Below the pieces are notes generated by a model. It did no database searches, was not told where the DNA came from, and saw nothing but the letters and a program-made list of their open reading frames with translations. The translations under genes and the position numbers were made by a program. DNA of 64,000 nucleotides from Tiliqua scincoides (lineage: Eukaryota; Chordata; Lepidosauria; Squamata; Scincidae). The stretch lies in NCBI RefSeq assembly GCF_035046505.1, contig NC_089822.1, forward strand, positions 83,001,659-83,065,658, written 5' to 3'. Shown here in pieces: positions 23,335 through 34,925 of this stretch; position 1 is the first letter of the stretch; the number at the start of each line of letters is the position of its first letter.

Positions 23335-26133
23335 GTGTATAAATGCTTTTATGCGAATGCCCGAAGTCTACGAGCAAAGGTGGGAGAACTGGAATGTCTG
23401 GTGACAAGGGAAAATATTGACATAGTGGGCATAACGGAAACCTGGTGGAATGCGGAGAATCAGTGGGATACCGCAATCCCGGGCTATAAACTCTACAGGA
23501 GGGACAGGCAGGGGCGTGTTGGAGGTGGGGTGGCCCTTTATGTTAAGGAAGGGATAGAATCCAGCAAAGTAGAGATTGAAGGTGGGTCCGACTCCACCGT
23601 AGAATCTCTGTGGGTTAAATTACCAGGCTTGTGCAGCGATGTAATACTGGGGGCGTGCTATCGTCCTCCAGACCAGAAATCGGATGGGGACCTTGAAATA
23701 AGGAAACAGATCAGGGAAGTGACAAGGAGGGACAGGGTTGTAATCATGGGGGACTTCAATTATCCTCATATTGACTGGGTCAATTTGTGTTCTGGTCACG
23801 ATAAGGAAACAGGATTTCTTGACGTGCTAAATGACTGTGGCTTAGAACAGCTAGTCACGGAGCCCACCAGAGGACTGGTGACTCTGGATTTAATTTTGTG
23901 CGGTATGCAGGACCTGGTTAGAGGTGTAAACGTTACTGAGCCATTGGGGAACAGTGATCATGCTGCGATCCGTTTTGACGTGCACGTTGGGGGAAGAATA
24001 CCAGGCAAATCTCTAACAAAAACCCTTGACTTCCGACGGGCGGACTTCCCTCAAATGAGGAGGCTGGTTAGAAGGAGATTGAAAGGGAGGGTAAAAAGAG
24101 TCCAATCTCTCCAGAGTGCATGGAGGCTGCTTAAAACAACAGTAATAGAGGCCCAGCAGAGGTGTATACCGCAAAGAAAGAAGGGTTCCACTAAATCCAG
24201 GAGGGTGCCCGCATGGCTAACCAGCCAAGTTAGAGAGGCTGTGAAGGGCAAGGAAGCTTCCTTCCGTAAATGGAAGTCTTGCCCTAATGAGGAGAATAAA
24301 AAGGAACATAAACTGTGGCAAAAGAAATGTAAGAAGGTGATATGGGAGGCCAAGAGAGACTATGAGGAACGCATGGCCAGCAACATTAAGGGGAATAATA
24401 AAAGCTTCTTCAAATATGTTAGAAGCAGGAAACCCGCCAGAGAAGCGATTGGCCCTCTGGATGGTGAGGGAGGGAAAGGGGAGATAAAAGGAGACTTAGA
24501 GATGGCAGAGAAATTAAATGAGTTCTTTGCATCTGTCTTCACGGCAGAAGACCTCGGGCAGATACCGCTGCCCGAACGGCCCCTCCTAACCGAGGAGTTA
24601 AGTCAGATAGAGGTTAAAAGAGAAGATATTTCAGACCTCATTGATAAATTAAAGATCAATAAGTCACCGGGCCCTGATGGCATCCACCCAAGGGTTATTA
24701 AGGAATTGAAGAATGAAGTTGCTGATCTCTTGACTAAAGTATGCAACTTGTCCCTCAAAACGGCCACGGTGCCAGAAGATTGGAGGATAGCAAATGTCAC
24801 GCCTATTTTTAAAAAGGGAAAGAGGGGGGACCCGGGAAACTATAGGCCGGTCAGCCTAACATCCATACCGGCTAAGATGGTGGAATGCCTCATCAAAGAT
24901 AGGATCTCAAAACACATAGACGAACAGGCCTTGCTGAGGGAGAGTCAGCATGGCTTTTGTAAGGGTAAGTCTTGCCTCACGAACCTTATAGAATTCTTTG
25001 AAAAGGTCAACAGGCATGTGGATGCGGGAGAACCCGTGGACATTATATATCTGGACTTTCAGAAGGCGTTTGACACGGTCCCTCACCAAAGGCTACTGAA
25101 AAAATTCCACAATCAGGGAATTAGAGGACAGGTCCTCTCGTGGATTGAGAACTGGTTGGAGGCCAGGAAGCAGAGAGTGGGTGTCAATGGGCAATTTTCA
25201 CAATGGAGAGAGGTGAAAAGTAGTGTGCCCCAAGGATCTGTCCTGGGACCGGTGCTTTTCAACCTCTTCATAAATGACCTGGAGACAGGGTTGAGCAGTG
25301 AAGTGGCTAAGTTTGCAGACGACACCAAACTTTTCCGTGTGGTAAAGACCAGAAGTGATTGTGAGGAGCTCCAGAAGGATCTCTCCAGACTGGCAGAATG
25401 GGCATCAAAATGGCAGATGCACTTCAATGTCAGTAAGTGTAAAGTCATGCACATTGGGGCAAAAAATCAAAACTTTAGATATAGGCTGATGGGTTCTGAG
25501 CTGTCTGTGACAGATCAGGAGAGAGATCTTGGGGTGGTGGTGGACAGGTCGATGAAAGTGTCGACCCAATGTGCGGCGGCAGTGAAGAAGGCCAATTCTA
25601 TGCTTGGGATCATTAGGAAGGGTATTGAGAACAAAACGGCTAGTATTATAATGCCGTTGTACAAATCTATGGTAAGGCCACACCTGGAGTACTGTGTCCA
25701 GTTCTGGTCGCCGCATCTCAAAAAAGACATAGTGGAAATGGAAAAGGTGCAAAAGAGAGCGACTAAGATGATTACGGGGCTGGGGCACCTTCCTTATGAG
25801 GAAAGGCTACAGCGTTTGGGCCTCTTCAGCCTAGAAAAGAGACGCTTGAGGGGGGACATGATTGAGACATACAAAATTATGTAGGGAATGGACAGAGTGG
25901 ATAGGGAGATGCTCTTTACACTCTCACATAATACCAGAACCAGGGGACATCCACTAAAATTGAGTGTTGGGTGGGTTAGGACAGACAAAAGAAAATATTT
26001 CTTTACTCAGCGTGTGGTCGGTCTGTGGAACTCCTTGCCACAGGATGTGGTGCTGGCGTCTAGCCTAGACGCCTTTAAAAGGGGATTGGACAAGTTTCTG
26101 GAGGAAAAATCCATTATGGGGTACAAGCCATGA
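23335..26133 (+). CDS. CR1 ORF2 protein (APE endonuclease and reverse transcriptase), one premature stop
   Basis: The frame is open for 849 codons to a TAG at 25882-25884 and continues in the same frame for 83 more codons to TGA at 26131, so the intended length is about 932. The endonuclease shows NARSLR, ITETWW, GACYRPPD, GDFNYPHIDW and NSDH. The RT shows SPGPDGI, GNYRPVSLTS, QHGFCKGKSCL, YLDFQKAFDTV, SVPQGSVLGP and the catalytic FADD at residues 660-663. The tail WNSLPQDVV is typical of CR1. The stop is most simply CAG to TAG (KIMQGMD). A truncated product lacking the last 9% might still be made; whether it is active cannot be told. Confidence 0.92.
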
Positions 26134-26325
26134 TGTGTATGCGCAACCTCCTGATTTTAGAAATGGATTAAGTCAGAATGCCAGATGTAGGGGAGGGCAC
26201 CAGGATGAGGTCTCTTGTTATCTGGTGTGCTCCCTGGGGCATTTGGTGGGCCGCTGTGAGATACAGGAAGCTGGACTAGATGGGCCTATGGCCTGATCCA
26301 GTGGGGCTGTTCTTATGTTCTTATG

Positions 26326-27717
26326 ACAGTGAAGTCTTCATAAAACTGGAGATTGATCTAGGAGGTTGAGGGGGTGATTAAATGTTAATGCCAAAAAACT
26401 GCATTCAGAAGTGCTGATAGTAATTCATTGAATTCATTGAATCTAAGAGGTGAAATAGAAACTGGGGGCCTCCTACACATGCAATCATTTCTGCAAGTGG
26501 TAACTAAGTGGAAAAAGCCACCGCTTTATTGACTTCCAGCCATTTCAAACCCGTTACACGATAATCATGCACATGTGCTTTGGTGAATCATGAATCTTTG
26601 GTGAATCATGAGAAATGCTCAAAGTGATTTGTGCATTGGCAATTCAGTAACATGAATCCAGTAGGCTTGCCATTGACTGAAGCAGATGGGGGCCAATGCT
26701 GGAAAAGCTTTTTCCAAGGCTTCTGTGTGCTGAAGTGGTCCTGAGACCATACGGGGGAAGCAAAAGGTTAAAAACACCATCACAGTCCAGGCAAAATTGA
26801 AGTCTCATTGGTTTCAATGACAGACATGTAAGCATATGCTTAACTCTCCCATTGAAATCCATGGGATTCGAAGAGTTTTTAACTTTGGCGGGATCATATC
26901 CATAATTTTGTAGAAATCCTGACTGGTCTCTCCCTTCTGGGTTAATAGTAAAATGCAGTGGGAAAGCATGATTCACTAAGACTGGTATGGTAGTTTTCAA
27001 TTAGCACAAGGAAAAAAATACACATGCACATTTGTAGTAGAATAAATAGTACTTGTAGCCAAAAGGTTATGTTTCACAACTGCTTGGGTGTTTTGGGTGG
27101 GCTGTTTAAATCCATGGTTAGAAAAATGGATGCATGTAGGGATTTGACAGATCTAGCCATTATCCTCCTGTCAGTGGAAATGGTGAAGGTTACAAGCAAA
27201 GTCAGAAAACAACAGCTAAGAACCTGGGTATGTGTGTGTGTACGTGTGTGAGAGAACACAGGAACTGTCCCGAGAGTCCCTGCTTACTGCTCAAATACAA
27301 TCTGTGAACAGCTAGCTCTTGAGCATAATCTAGCACTTGCAGTTCTTCAGAGGCTCTTGTCAAAAGCCCACACCCCTTGGGCTAAACCAGTCAGGCAAAG
27401 GGTGACAGAAGAAAGTTGGAATCGGCACCTTGCCAACAGAAAACGTGGTATGAGGTAGCCAGTCAAGAGATGGTTTCATGGTTGGTGAACATCAAACATG
27501 AGTGCAGAAGGAAGTGTTTCTGAATGGGGTTGTCAGAGATGAACGGACAACATTCTGATAATGTGTTAGCATTGGGCCATGCTCATAGCTTACTCCACTT
27601 TAACTATGCATGCATACCACTGCAGCATCCAGCCACTTCCAGAAGAGGTTTTGTGGTGGCAGGGATGGGAAGTGGGCAGGAGCTAGGGGCATGTTGGGAG
27701 AGGCTATCCCCTCCAGT
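26326..27717. other. Unassigned, with one old interspersed repeat
   Basis: 26640-26960 shares a repeat with 62590-62830 (see findings): GTCTCATTGGTTTCAATG, CTCCCATTGAAATCC and CCATAATTTT. A TG-rich run lies at 27231-27250. No coding similarity elsewhere. Confidence 0.45.
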
Positions 27718-27790
27718 ATTTATTTATTTATTCGAGATGTATTCCGCCTTTCTCCCCGAAGGGCACCCAAGTATCGGTCTCCCTGCCCCT
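27718..27790 (-). mobile_element. L2-like LINE 3' tail, minus strand
   Basis: Minus-strand reading gives GGGGAGAAAGGCGGAATACA followed by ATAAATAAATA, the standard end of squamate L2-type elements. Only the last few dozen bases are present. Confidence 0.6.
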
Positions 27791-27951
27791 TTTCTCTCCT
27801 TAGATTTGTGCTAGCAAAATCACTAGCACAAGTCCAAAGAGTGGAAGACTATAGCAGGGTTAAGGGATTTTCAATCCCTTTTCCCCTCCAAAGCCTTCCA
27901 ATCTAACCCCCCCCCATTGGATACAGCATGCCCATTTTGGGTGTGGCTGCA

Positions 27952-28811
27952 TGTCACGTCCATGGCGGGCGGTGGACCCTTCCCTGGGGAGGTAGGTGAT
28001 CGCGAGGGGCTTACCCGGTCCTTGGACGACAGTCGGCGGCGCGCTAACAGACGGGAGGCAGGTGCAGATGTTTGGTACAGCCGGTTTAATAGGGTCAGTC
28101 GCTTTACATTCATCAGGGCTGTTCCTTCACAGCCTTACATGCATTATGCCGACTGGTGCCGTCGGCGCTGAATGGTCCCTGGAACAGGCCCCTTCCGTCC
28201 CTGGAGGTTCTCCGTACAAGCCTTCAGTTCTGGTTCCTGTGGGCCTAGGTCTGGGCTCTTGGGGAATACCCCCCTGTTGGCCTGGGTCAGGTTGTCTGAC
28301 CTTGGGAGGGCCCCTGCTGGCTCTGGGCTGGTTCCCCAGCCCCCTGTTCCCCACTGATTGTGGTCCGCTTCAACCCCCCCTTTCCACGGTCCTGTTTCTC
28401 CAGAGGTCGCTCGCGGGGTCCAAGCGGGCCCTGGGCCAGGGAGGCTTTCCCTCCAACTTCCTCTGGTCAGGGTGGACCCCCGTCCCCTGCCTCTGGGGGT
28501 CTCCAGCCTTGCCCCTAGACTGGGAGGCTGTTTGCCCTCTAGTTGTCCATGGGCCTTGCTCTCCTCTGGAGAGGAGCCACCCCTTCCAGGCTCCTTATGA
28601 GGCCTTTTCCCTCTTGGGCTGGCCCCACCCTTCCAGCCCACGTGCCTGCCAGGTGTTCCCAGTGGGCCCTCATTCCCTCTCCTGGGTAGGTGCTCGGTGC
28701 TGGACCCCAGTCCTGCGCGCACTCTGGTTTTACTCGCGAGGAGGTCTCTACCCCAGAGGAGACCCCCACTCCTGGGAAGTTCCCAGCCACCTGGGCTGGA
28801 TCCAGGTGACA
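27952..28811 (-). repeat. Gypsy 3' LTR
   Basis: 860 bp bounded by TGTCAC and GTGACA. It equals the copy at 32985-33844 except for one base. The polypurine tract lies directly to its right on the plus strand. Confidence 0.95.
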
Positions 28812-28825
28812 CACCCCCCCCGCCA
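28812..28825 (-). promoter_or_regulatory. Candidate polypurine tract
   Basis: On the minus strand a G-rich run, GGCGGGGGGGGTG, abuts the 3' LTR, where LTR elements prime plus-strand DNA synthesis. Position and composition are the only evidence. Confidence 0.65.
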
Positions 28826-31800
28826 AGACCGGGGCCACAGAGTCAACTGGCCACGGGTTCCGGGTGTCCTGTCGGGAGAGAAAGTCAGCGTTAGCGTGCG
28901 CCCTTCCCTTTCGATACTGCACTTCGAAGGCGTATGGTTGCAGGGACATGTACCACCGTGTCAAACGGGGGTTGGTGTCCTTCATCCTGTGCAGCCAGAC
29001 CAGCGGGGCATGGTCTGTGACCAGGGTGAAGGGGGCACCCAAAAGGTAATACCGGAGGGACTGGAGGGCCCACTTGATGGCCAGGGCCTCTCTCTCAATG
29101 ACTGAGTAGCAGCGTTCAGCGGGAGTGAGTTTTCGGCTTAGGTACATTACTGGACGATCGTAAGGGGGATCCCCTTGGGCCAGCACAGCCCCCAGCCCAA
29201 CACCTGAGGCGTCCGTTTGCACTATGAAGGGGCGGCCGAAGTCAGGTGCCTGCAGCACCGGTTCGGAACATAATGCCGCCTTGATGTCCTGGAAGGCCTT
29301 TTCGCAGGACTCAGTCCATTCTATCCGCCTTCCGGGCTTCCCTCTCAACAGGTCCGTGAGGGGGGCAGCCTTCGAGGCGTAATGGGGGATGAAAGTCCGG
29401 TAATACCCCGATAACCCGAGGAATCGCTGGACTTCCCGGCGATTTCGGGGCCTTGCCTGGCCCCGCAGCGCATACACTTTGTCCATCACGGGCCGTACTT
29501 GGCCCCCCCCTACCACATGTCCCAAGTATTGGGTCTGGTTCAGTCCGATGGCGCATTTAGCGGGGTTCGCCGTCAGCCCCGCTTGTCTTAGCGCTTCCAA
29601 TACGGCTTCAAGGTCTCGCAGGTGCTGTTCCCAGCTTGGGCTGAAGATGATGATGTCATCAATGTACGCTGCCGCGTAGGCCTGGTGTTCCCGCAGCACC
29701 TGGTCCATCAGCCGCTGGAACGTGGCCGCTGCCCCATGCAGCCCAAAGGGCATGCGTGTAAACTGAAACAGCCCTTGGGGGGCGGCAAATGCCGTCTTTT
29801 CCCGAGAGGACGGAGTCAGGGGAATTTGCCAGTATCCCTTGGTCAGGTCTAGTGTGGAAAGATACCGGGCACCCCCTAATCGCTCTAACATCCCTGGGAC
29901 GGCGGGCATGGGGTAGGCGTCAAACCTCGACACCTCGTTAACCTGCCTGAAGTCAATACAGACCCGAGTCGAACCGTCTGGCTTGGGCACCATGACCGGG
30001 TGGCTGCGCCAGGGGCTCCGTGAGGGTTCTATCACCCCCAGGAGCCTCATCGCCTCTACTTCATGGCGGAGGGTCTCCTCCAGATGTTTAGGCCACCGCC
30101 GGGAGGGTGCCCTGACCACCCGCCCTTCCTCAGTAGCGATGTGATGGGATGCCAGGTGGGTATGCCCCGGGGTGGTCGAGAACACGTCCCGAAATCGGGT
30201 CTCGATGTCCCTTACCTGGTTGATTTGGCTGGTGGTCAGATCTCCTCCCAGCTTCACGGGGTGGACGCTTCCGGCCTCTGCTCCAGAGGGTCCAAACTCT
30301 TCCCCCTCGCCGAGGAGGCAATCCTGCTCCCGCCAGGCCTTCAATAAGTTTACATGATAGACCTGTAAATCTGGGTGGTGATCTGGCCGACGCAGTTCGT
30401 AATCAACCGGGCCCACCTGGCGTACCACTTCATATGGTCCTTGCCACTGAGCCAACAGTTTGGAGTCTGTGGTGGGCAACAGTAGCAGCACCCGATCCCC
30501 AGGATGAAAGACCCGGGGCCTGACCCGGCGGTCGTATTGGCCCTTTTGGACTAGCTGGGCCTCTCTCATATGCAGCCCTGCCCAGTCAGCCAGACGGGCC
30601 AGCCGTTCCCTCAGCTCTGCCACATACTGGATGTAGGACTTGGGTTGACCTCGGGGTTGCTCCCAGTCCTCTCGGACTAAGTCCAGCACGCCTTTGGGCT
30701 TGCGCCCAAACAATAATTCGAACGGGGAGAACCCGGTGGAAGCCTGTGGTACCTCCCGGACCGCGAATAACAAGGGGTCTAACAACTGTGCCCAACTGCC
30801 AGGCTGCTCATGGACGAACCTGCGTAGCATCCCCTTAAAGGTGCTGTTAAACCGCTCCACCAGCCCGTTCGTCTGGGGGTGGTACACTGAGGTCCTCAAG
30901 GGCCTTACTCGGAGGAGGTCCCAGAGTTCCTTGAATACCCTGCTCATAAAATTGGTACCCTGGTCTGTTATCACTTCCTCTGGGAACCCCACCCGCGAGA
31001 AGACTCGTAAGAGCTCTCGGGCCACGGTTGGAGCCCCCGTCTTCCGTAATGGAACGGCTTCCGGATACCGGGTGGCATAGTCTACGATAACGAGAATGTG
31101 GGTAAAGCCGCCCTTGGCAGCTGGGAGTGGTCCCACCAGGTCGATCCCTACCCGCTCAAAGGGGACCCCTACCACGGGCAAGGGGATCAAACCCCCCCCG
31201 GGTGGTCCACGTGGTTGTACGCGCTGACATTCCGGACAACTAGCACAGTACCTTTGTACCTGACCGTGGATGCCCGGCCAGTAGAACCGCTGTGTCAACC
31301 GTTGCAGAGTGTTTCCTGCTGCCAGATGACCTGCGGTGGGGATGCTATGCGCTATTCGGAGGGCATAGGCCCGCAGGGACTGTGGCACTACCAATTGGTC
31401 CACCTCCCGGTTGGACTGGGGGTCACGACCCACCCTATAAAGAATATCCCCTTTGAAAACGAATTTGATGCCCCCCTCTCCCGGGGGAGGGTTAGCTGCC
31501 TGGGCTAGTGCCGGCCCTAGCGTGGGGTCCTCCCTTTGTAGTTCCCGTAAGTCCCTGCTGGGGTGCAAAGGGTCCTCCATGGTCCCGGCCGCGCCGTCCC
31601 GTACTTCCTCCCCTAGTGCCCCTTCCTGGTCTTCGCCTTGTGGTAACAACGACTGGTAGCGAGGCCAGTCGCGTCCTATTACTGCCCCATAATTGAGCTG
31701 AGGCACGACCCCGACTGGCAGGGACTGGCACTTTCCCCCGACCCTGATCTCCGCCCACCTAAGGCTATAGGGTCGGACATCTCCGTGTATGCACCGGACC

Positions 31801-32984
31801 ATCAGGGTGTCCCCCAAGGGGGGGCCCTGGGCTTGCTGGACTAGGGTTCGGGTGCAACCCGAGTCTACCAAAGCCCACACGGGTTGCCCGTCCACCCATG
31901 CCTTCACCAGTGGGCGTGAGTCCTCTCGGGTCCCCCTTACCTGGGCAGCGGCCCAGGTGTCGGCGTGCGAGCAGTCCATCACTGGGCAGTCCCGCCTTAT
32001 GTGACCCGGCTGTCCGCATGTAAAACAGATGACTGTGCTGGCCTGGGGGTGTGCACGGGGCGCTGCGCCTTCGGACCCTCGTTCCGGTCGAGGCCCAGCA
32101 TGCGGAACTCGTGCGGGTGGAAGGGGTGGCGGCACCCCGAGATGGCGTGTCCGTAGCTCATCGCGGTGTCCGCCTCGGACCACAGAAGCTGAGACGGTTG
32201 CTCTCCCGCTGCAGGGCCTTGGGCTAGTTCTGGGCTGTAAGCCTTGTACTCCGCTGGAGAAGCTGGTACTGGTCGCAGCGTCGTAAGTTTCCATCAACGT
32301 GATGGCTTTTTCTAAGGTGGCGGGCTGGTTGCAAAGTACCCAGTTCCGGGCGGCTTGCGGTAGGATCGATAGGAAATGCTCGATCATCACGAGCTCCGCT
32401 ACCTCTTGTGCCGACCGTACAGCTGGCTTGAGCCATCGCAAGCCGTTGCTCCGGATGCGATTTCCCGCCAAACGGACACTGCCCCCTCGAGGCAGGTCGA
32501 CTTCGCGTAGCCGTCGTCGATACGTCTCCTCGGAGATGTTCAGGGTCCCGAGGATAGTGGCTTTGACGGTGGCATAGGTGGAGGCCTCCTCGGGAGTGAG
32601 GGTATCCACGGCCTCCTGGGCGACCCCTGTAAGGCAAGGAGTCAAGATGGCCGCCCATTGCGAGGGGGGCCAGGCCGCCGCTGCCGCGATCCGCTCAAAC
32701 GTATTTAAATAGGCCTCGGGGTCATCCTCAGGCCCCATCTTCATTAGGCGGATGGGAGGGGTACGTTCAGGCCCTCCAGCGGAGACGGTCGGCATCGCCG
32801 GGGTTGCTGGGGTTGCCAGTCTTTGCAGCAGGGCCTGTTGTTGGTCAGCTAGAGCGGCCAGCAGCCGCTGCTGTCCCTCTGCCAGGTTCTGCTGTTGCAC
32901 CATCCACCAACGCATCCACTCCGGTGGTCCCGCCCCGTCGGGCTCCCCAGGGCCTGCAGGGGCGCTGCCCGCATTCTCCACCAT
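28826..32984 (-). CDS. Gmr1-like gag-pol polyprotein
   Basis: One open frame carries all domains; it also runs on into both LTRs, so its true ends are uncertain. Numbering from the ATG next to the 5' LTR: gag with a SCAN-like capsid domain about residues 75-235, CCHC knuckle CFTCGQPGHIRRDC near 320-333, protease LVDSG near 372-376, integrase zinc site (GHLAAGN to CPEC) near 552-586, integrase core with Asp, Asp, Glu in GIDLVG, ITDQG and LVERF near 615-710, GPY/F module near 849, RT with YIDD near 1107-1110 and RNase H with TDAS near 1257. Gag assembles particles, pol copies and integrates. The SCAN domain of vertebrate transcription factors is known to derive from gag of this group. Confidence 0.92.
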
Positions 32985-33844
32985 TGTCACGTCCATGGCG
33001 GGCGGTGGACCCTTCCCTGGGGAGGTAGGTGATCGCGAGGGGCTTACCCGGTCCTTGGACGACAGTCGGCGGCGCGCTAACAGACGGGAGGCAGGTGCAG
33101 ATGTTTGGTACAGCCGGTTTAATAGGGTCAGTCGCTTTACATTCATCAGGGCTGTTCCTTCACAGCCTTACATGCATTATGCCGACTGGTGCCGTCGGCG
33201 CTGAATGGTCCCTGGAACAGGCCCCTTCCATCCCTGGAGGTTCTCCGTACAAGCCTTCAGTTCTGGTTCCTGTGGGCCTAGGTCTGGGCTCTTGGGGAAT
33301 ACCCCCCTGTTGGCCTGGGTCAGGTTGTCTGACCTTGGGAGGGCCCCTGCTGGCTCTGGGCTGGTTCCCCAGCCCCCTGTTCCCCACTGATTGTGGTCCG
33401 CTTCAACCCCCCCTTTCCACGGTCCTGTTTCTCCAGAGGTCGCTCGCGGGGTCCAAGCGGGCCCTGGGCCAGGGAGGCTTTCCCTCCAACTTCCTCTGGT
33501 CAGGGTGGACCCCCGTCCCCTGCCTCTGGGGGTCTCCAGCCTTGCCCCTAGACTGGGAGGCTGTTTGCCCTCTAGTTGTCCATGGGCCTTGCTCTCCTCT
33601 GGAGAGGAGCCACCCCTTCCAGGCTCCTTATGAGGCCTTTTCCCTCTTGGGCTGGCCCCACCCTTCCAGCCCACGTGCCTGCCAGGTGTTCCCAGTGGGC
33701 CCTCATTCCCTCTCCTGGGTAGGTGCTCGGTGCTGGACCCCAGTCCTGCGCGCACTCTGGTTTTACTCGCGAGGAGGTCTCTACCCCAGAGGAGACCCCC
33801 ACTCCTGGGAAGTTCCCAGCCACCTGGGCTGGATCCAGGTGACA
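32985..33844 (-). repeat. Gypsy 5' LTR
   Basis: 860 bp, same boundaries as the other copy. The gag ATG begins on the base following the LTR end. A primer-binding site would have to start at 32983 (TGGTGGAGAATGCGGG), but I cannot match that to a known tRNA end. Confidence 0.93.
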
Positions 33845-34514
33845 CAGCACCAGCAGGAGGGGGGGAAGGAAGGATTGGGCTGTAAGTCAGAGGCCAGACT
33901 TCTAGCTGTAGCTCACCTCCTGGTCACAGCCCAAATGCCCGGCGAAACAGATAGGTTTTAAGTACCTTCTTAAAATCAGGGAGAGAGGGAACCTCTTGCA
34001 GAGGGAGGTTCCACATCTGGAGCTGTGGGGGGCTCATGAGAGAACAGGCTTTTAGGATCAGGCTGTGTGTCAACAGTAAAGAATGCTGAATGTAAAAAAA
34101 AAAAAAAAGACACCCCACCCTTTTAGAAGTAATTGAGAATGTATCACATATTGGTGTCTTTTTAAAAATTTTTTACTGCAAGACATTTATCATTTCTTCA
34201 AAGATTAATAAATATCAAAAGGAGTGGTAGTTCCTTTCCTCTGTTATGACCCCAACATTAATCCTCCTGCGATCCATCCATCAGTGATTGGAATGCCAGG
34301 CTGACGAATCATACGCAATAGCAAGGAGCCTCATTGAAATTGGTGGAATAAGCGGGTAACTGATAAAAAAACAGTCTGGATTTATTCATCTTTTTGCTTA
34401 ATTATGAGCTGTTTGGTGTTTTCTACGAAACCCCTTTCCTGACATATTTGTCCTTTCATTTGCTCCTTTCCATGACCTTATTTACTTTGCCATTTCATGA
34501 ATGGTGGGACTATG
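33845..34514. other. Unassigned; right part of a disrupted MITE
   Basis: 33862-33884 ends AGGATTGGGCTG followed by TAA, the right terminus of the TWA MITE family, so the Gypsy element may have landed in such a MITE. An A-run lies at 34094-34108. The rest shows nothing recognisable. Confidence 0.4.
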
Positions 34515-34605
34515 GCTGCAATCCTATCCATGCTTACCTGGGAGTAAGCTCCATTGACTAAATGGGACTTACTTTTGAGTAGACAATAGAATGGGACTGT
34601 AAATT
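34515..34605 (+). repeat. Palindromic TWA MITE unit
   Basis: Reads GGCTGCAATCCTATCC, TGGGAGTAAGCTCCATTGA, AATGGGACTTACTT and ends GGGACTG followed by TAA. Left and right halves are near-inverses. Confidence 0.7.
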
Positions 34606-34925
34606 TCTCTTTGTATTTTGCAGCATATTGTAACACTTGTCATCTTTTGTCTGAGCCTGAAAAATGCTAAAATGTGCTCTACAGCCTCCCTGGTCCACGT
34701 TGGCACTACTCCCCAGGGTTGGGGTGGCTGTGACAAAGTGAAGGAGGAGTTTGCCCACCTCAGCAGGGAGGAGTCGTCAGACAGATCTCAGGGGAGGGGG
34801 TTGTCATACCCTTTGTCCTCCTCCAGCCCTACCTACCTACCTGCCTGCGTATAACATAGAAAGGCAGCATATAAACAATGTATAAAAATAAATTTATTTA
34901 AATAAATAAATAAATAAAAAGGTTT
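34606..34925 (+). mobile_element. Possible CR1 ORF1 piece and L2-like tail
   Basis: Frame 1 at about 34690 reads LVHVGTTPQGWGGCDKVKEEF, which resembles the VVHVGTNN block of the CR1 ORF1 esterase in this window. The downstream AAAGGCAGCATATAAAC and AAATAAATA run is an L2/CR1-group tail. Weak and old. Confidence 0.35.

Larger units (their letters stand above)
21189..26325 (+). mobile_element. Full-length CR1 LINE
   Basis: A 5.1-kb CR1 with long 5' UTR, ORF1 (esterase type), ORF2 (APE-RT) and a 3' UTR ending in two TTCTTATG octamers, the reptile CR1 signature. ATGACAG directly precedes the first base (21182-21188) and recurs at the 3' junction (26323-26329), overlapping the last octamer. This suggests a short target-site repeat and a complete 5' end, which is rare because most CR1 copies are 5'-truncated. 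Both ORFs are almost intact; the one visible lesion is a TAG in ORF2 at 25882-25884. It is a recent copy. Confidence 0.93.
27952..33844 (-). mobile_element. Ty3/Gypsy LTR retrotransposon, Gmr1-like
   Basis: A 5.9-kb element on the minus strand with two 860-bp LTRs, a polypurine tract next to the 3' LTR and one long gag-pol frame. Domain order is gag (SCAN-like) - CCHC knuckle - protease - integrase - RT - RNase H. Integrase ahead of RT is the mark of the Gmr1 group; ordinary Ty3/Gypsy has it last. No envelope frame is seen. The LTRs differ by one base that I can see, so the insertion is very young. The element looks whole, with no break noticed in its main frame. The 5-bp flanks (CTGCA and CAGCA) are not an obvious target duplication. 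Confidence 0.95.

Noticed and set aside
27996-29105. 369-codon plus-strand open frame
   Set aside because: It lies antisense to the Gypsy LTR and gag-pol frame and is repeated in the other LTR; it is a GC-rich shadow.
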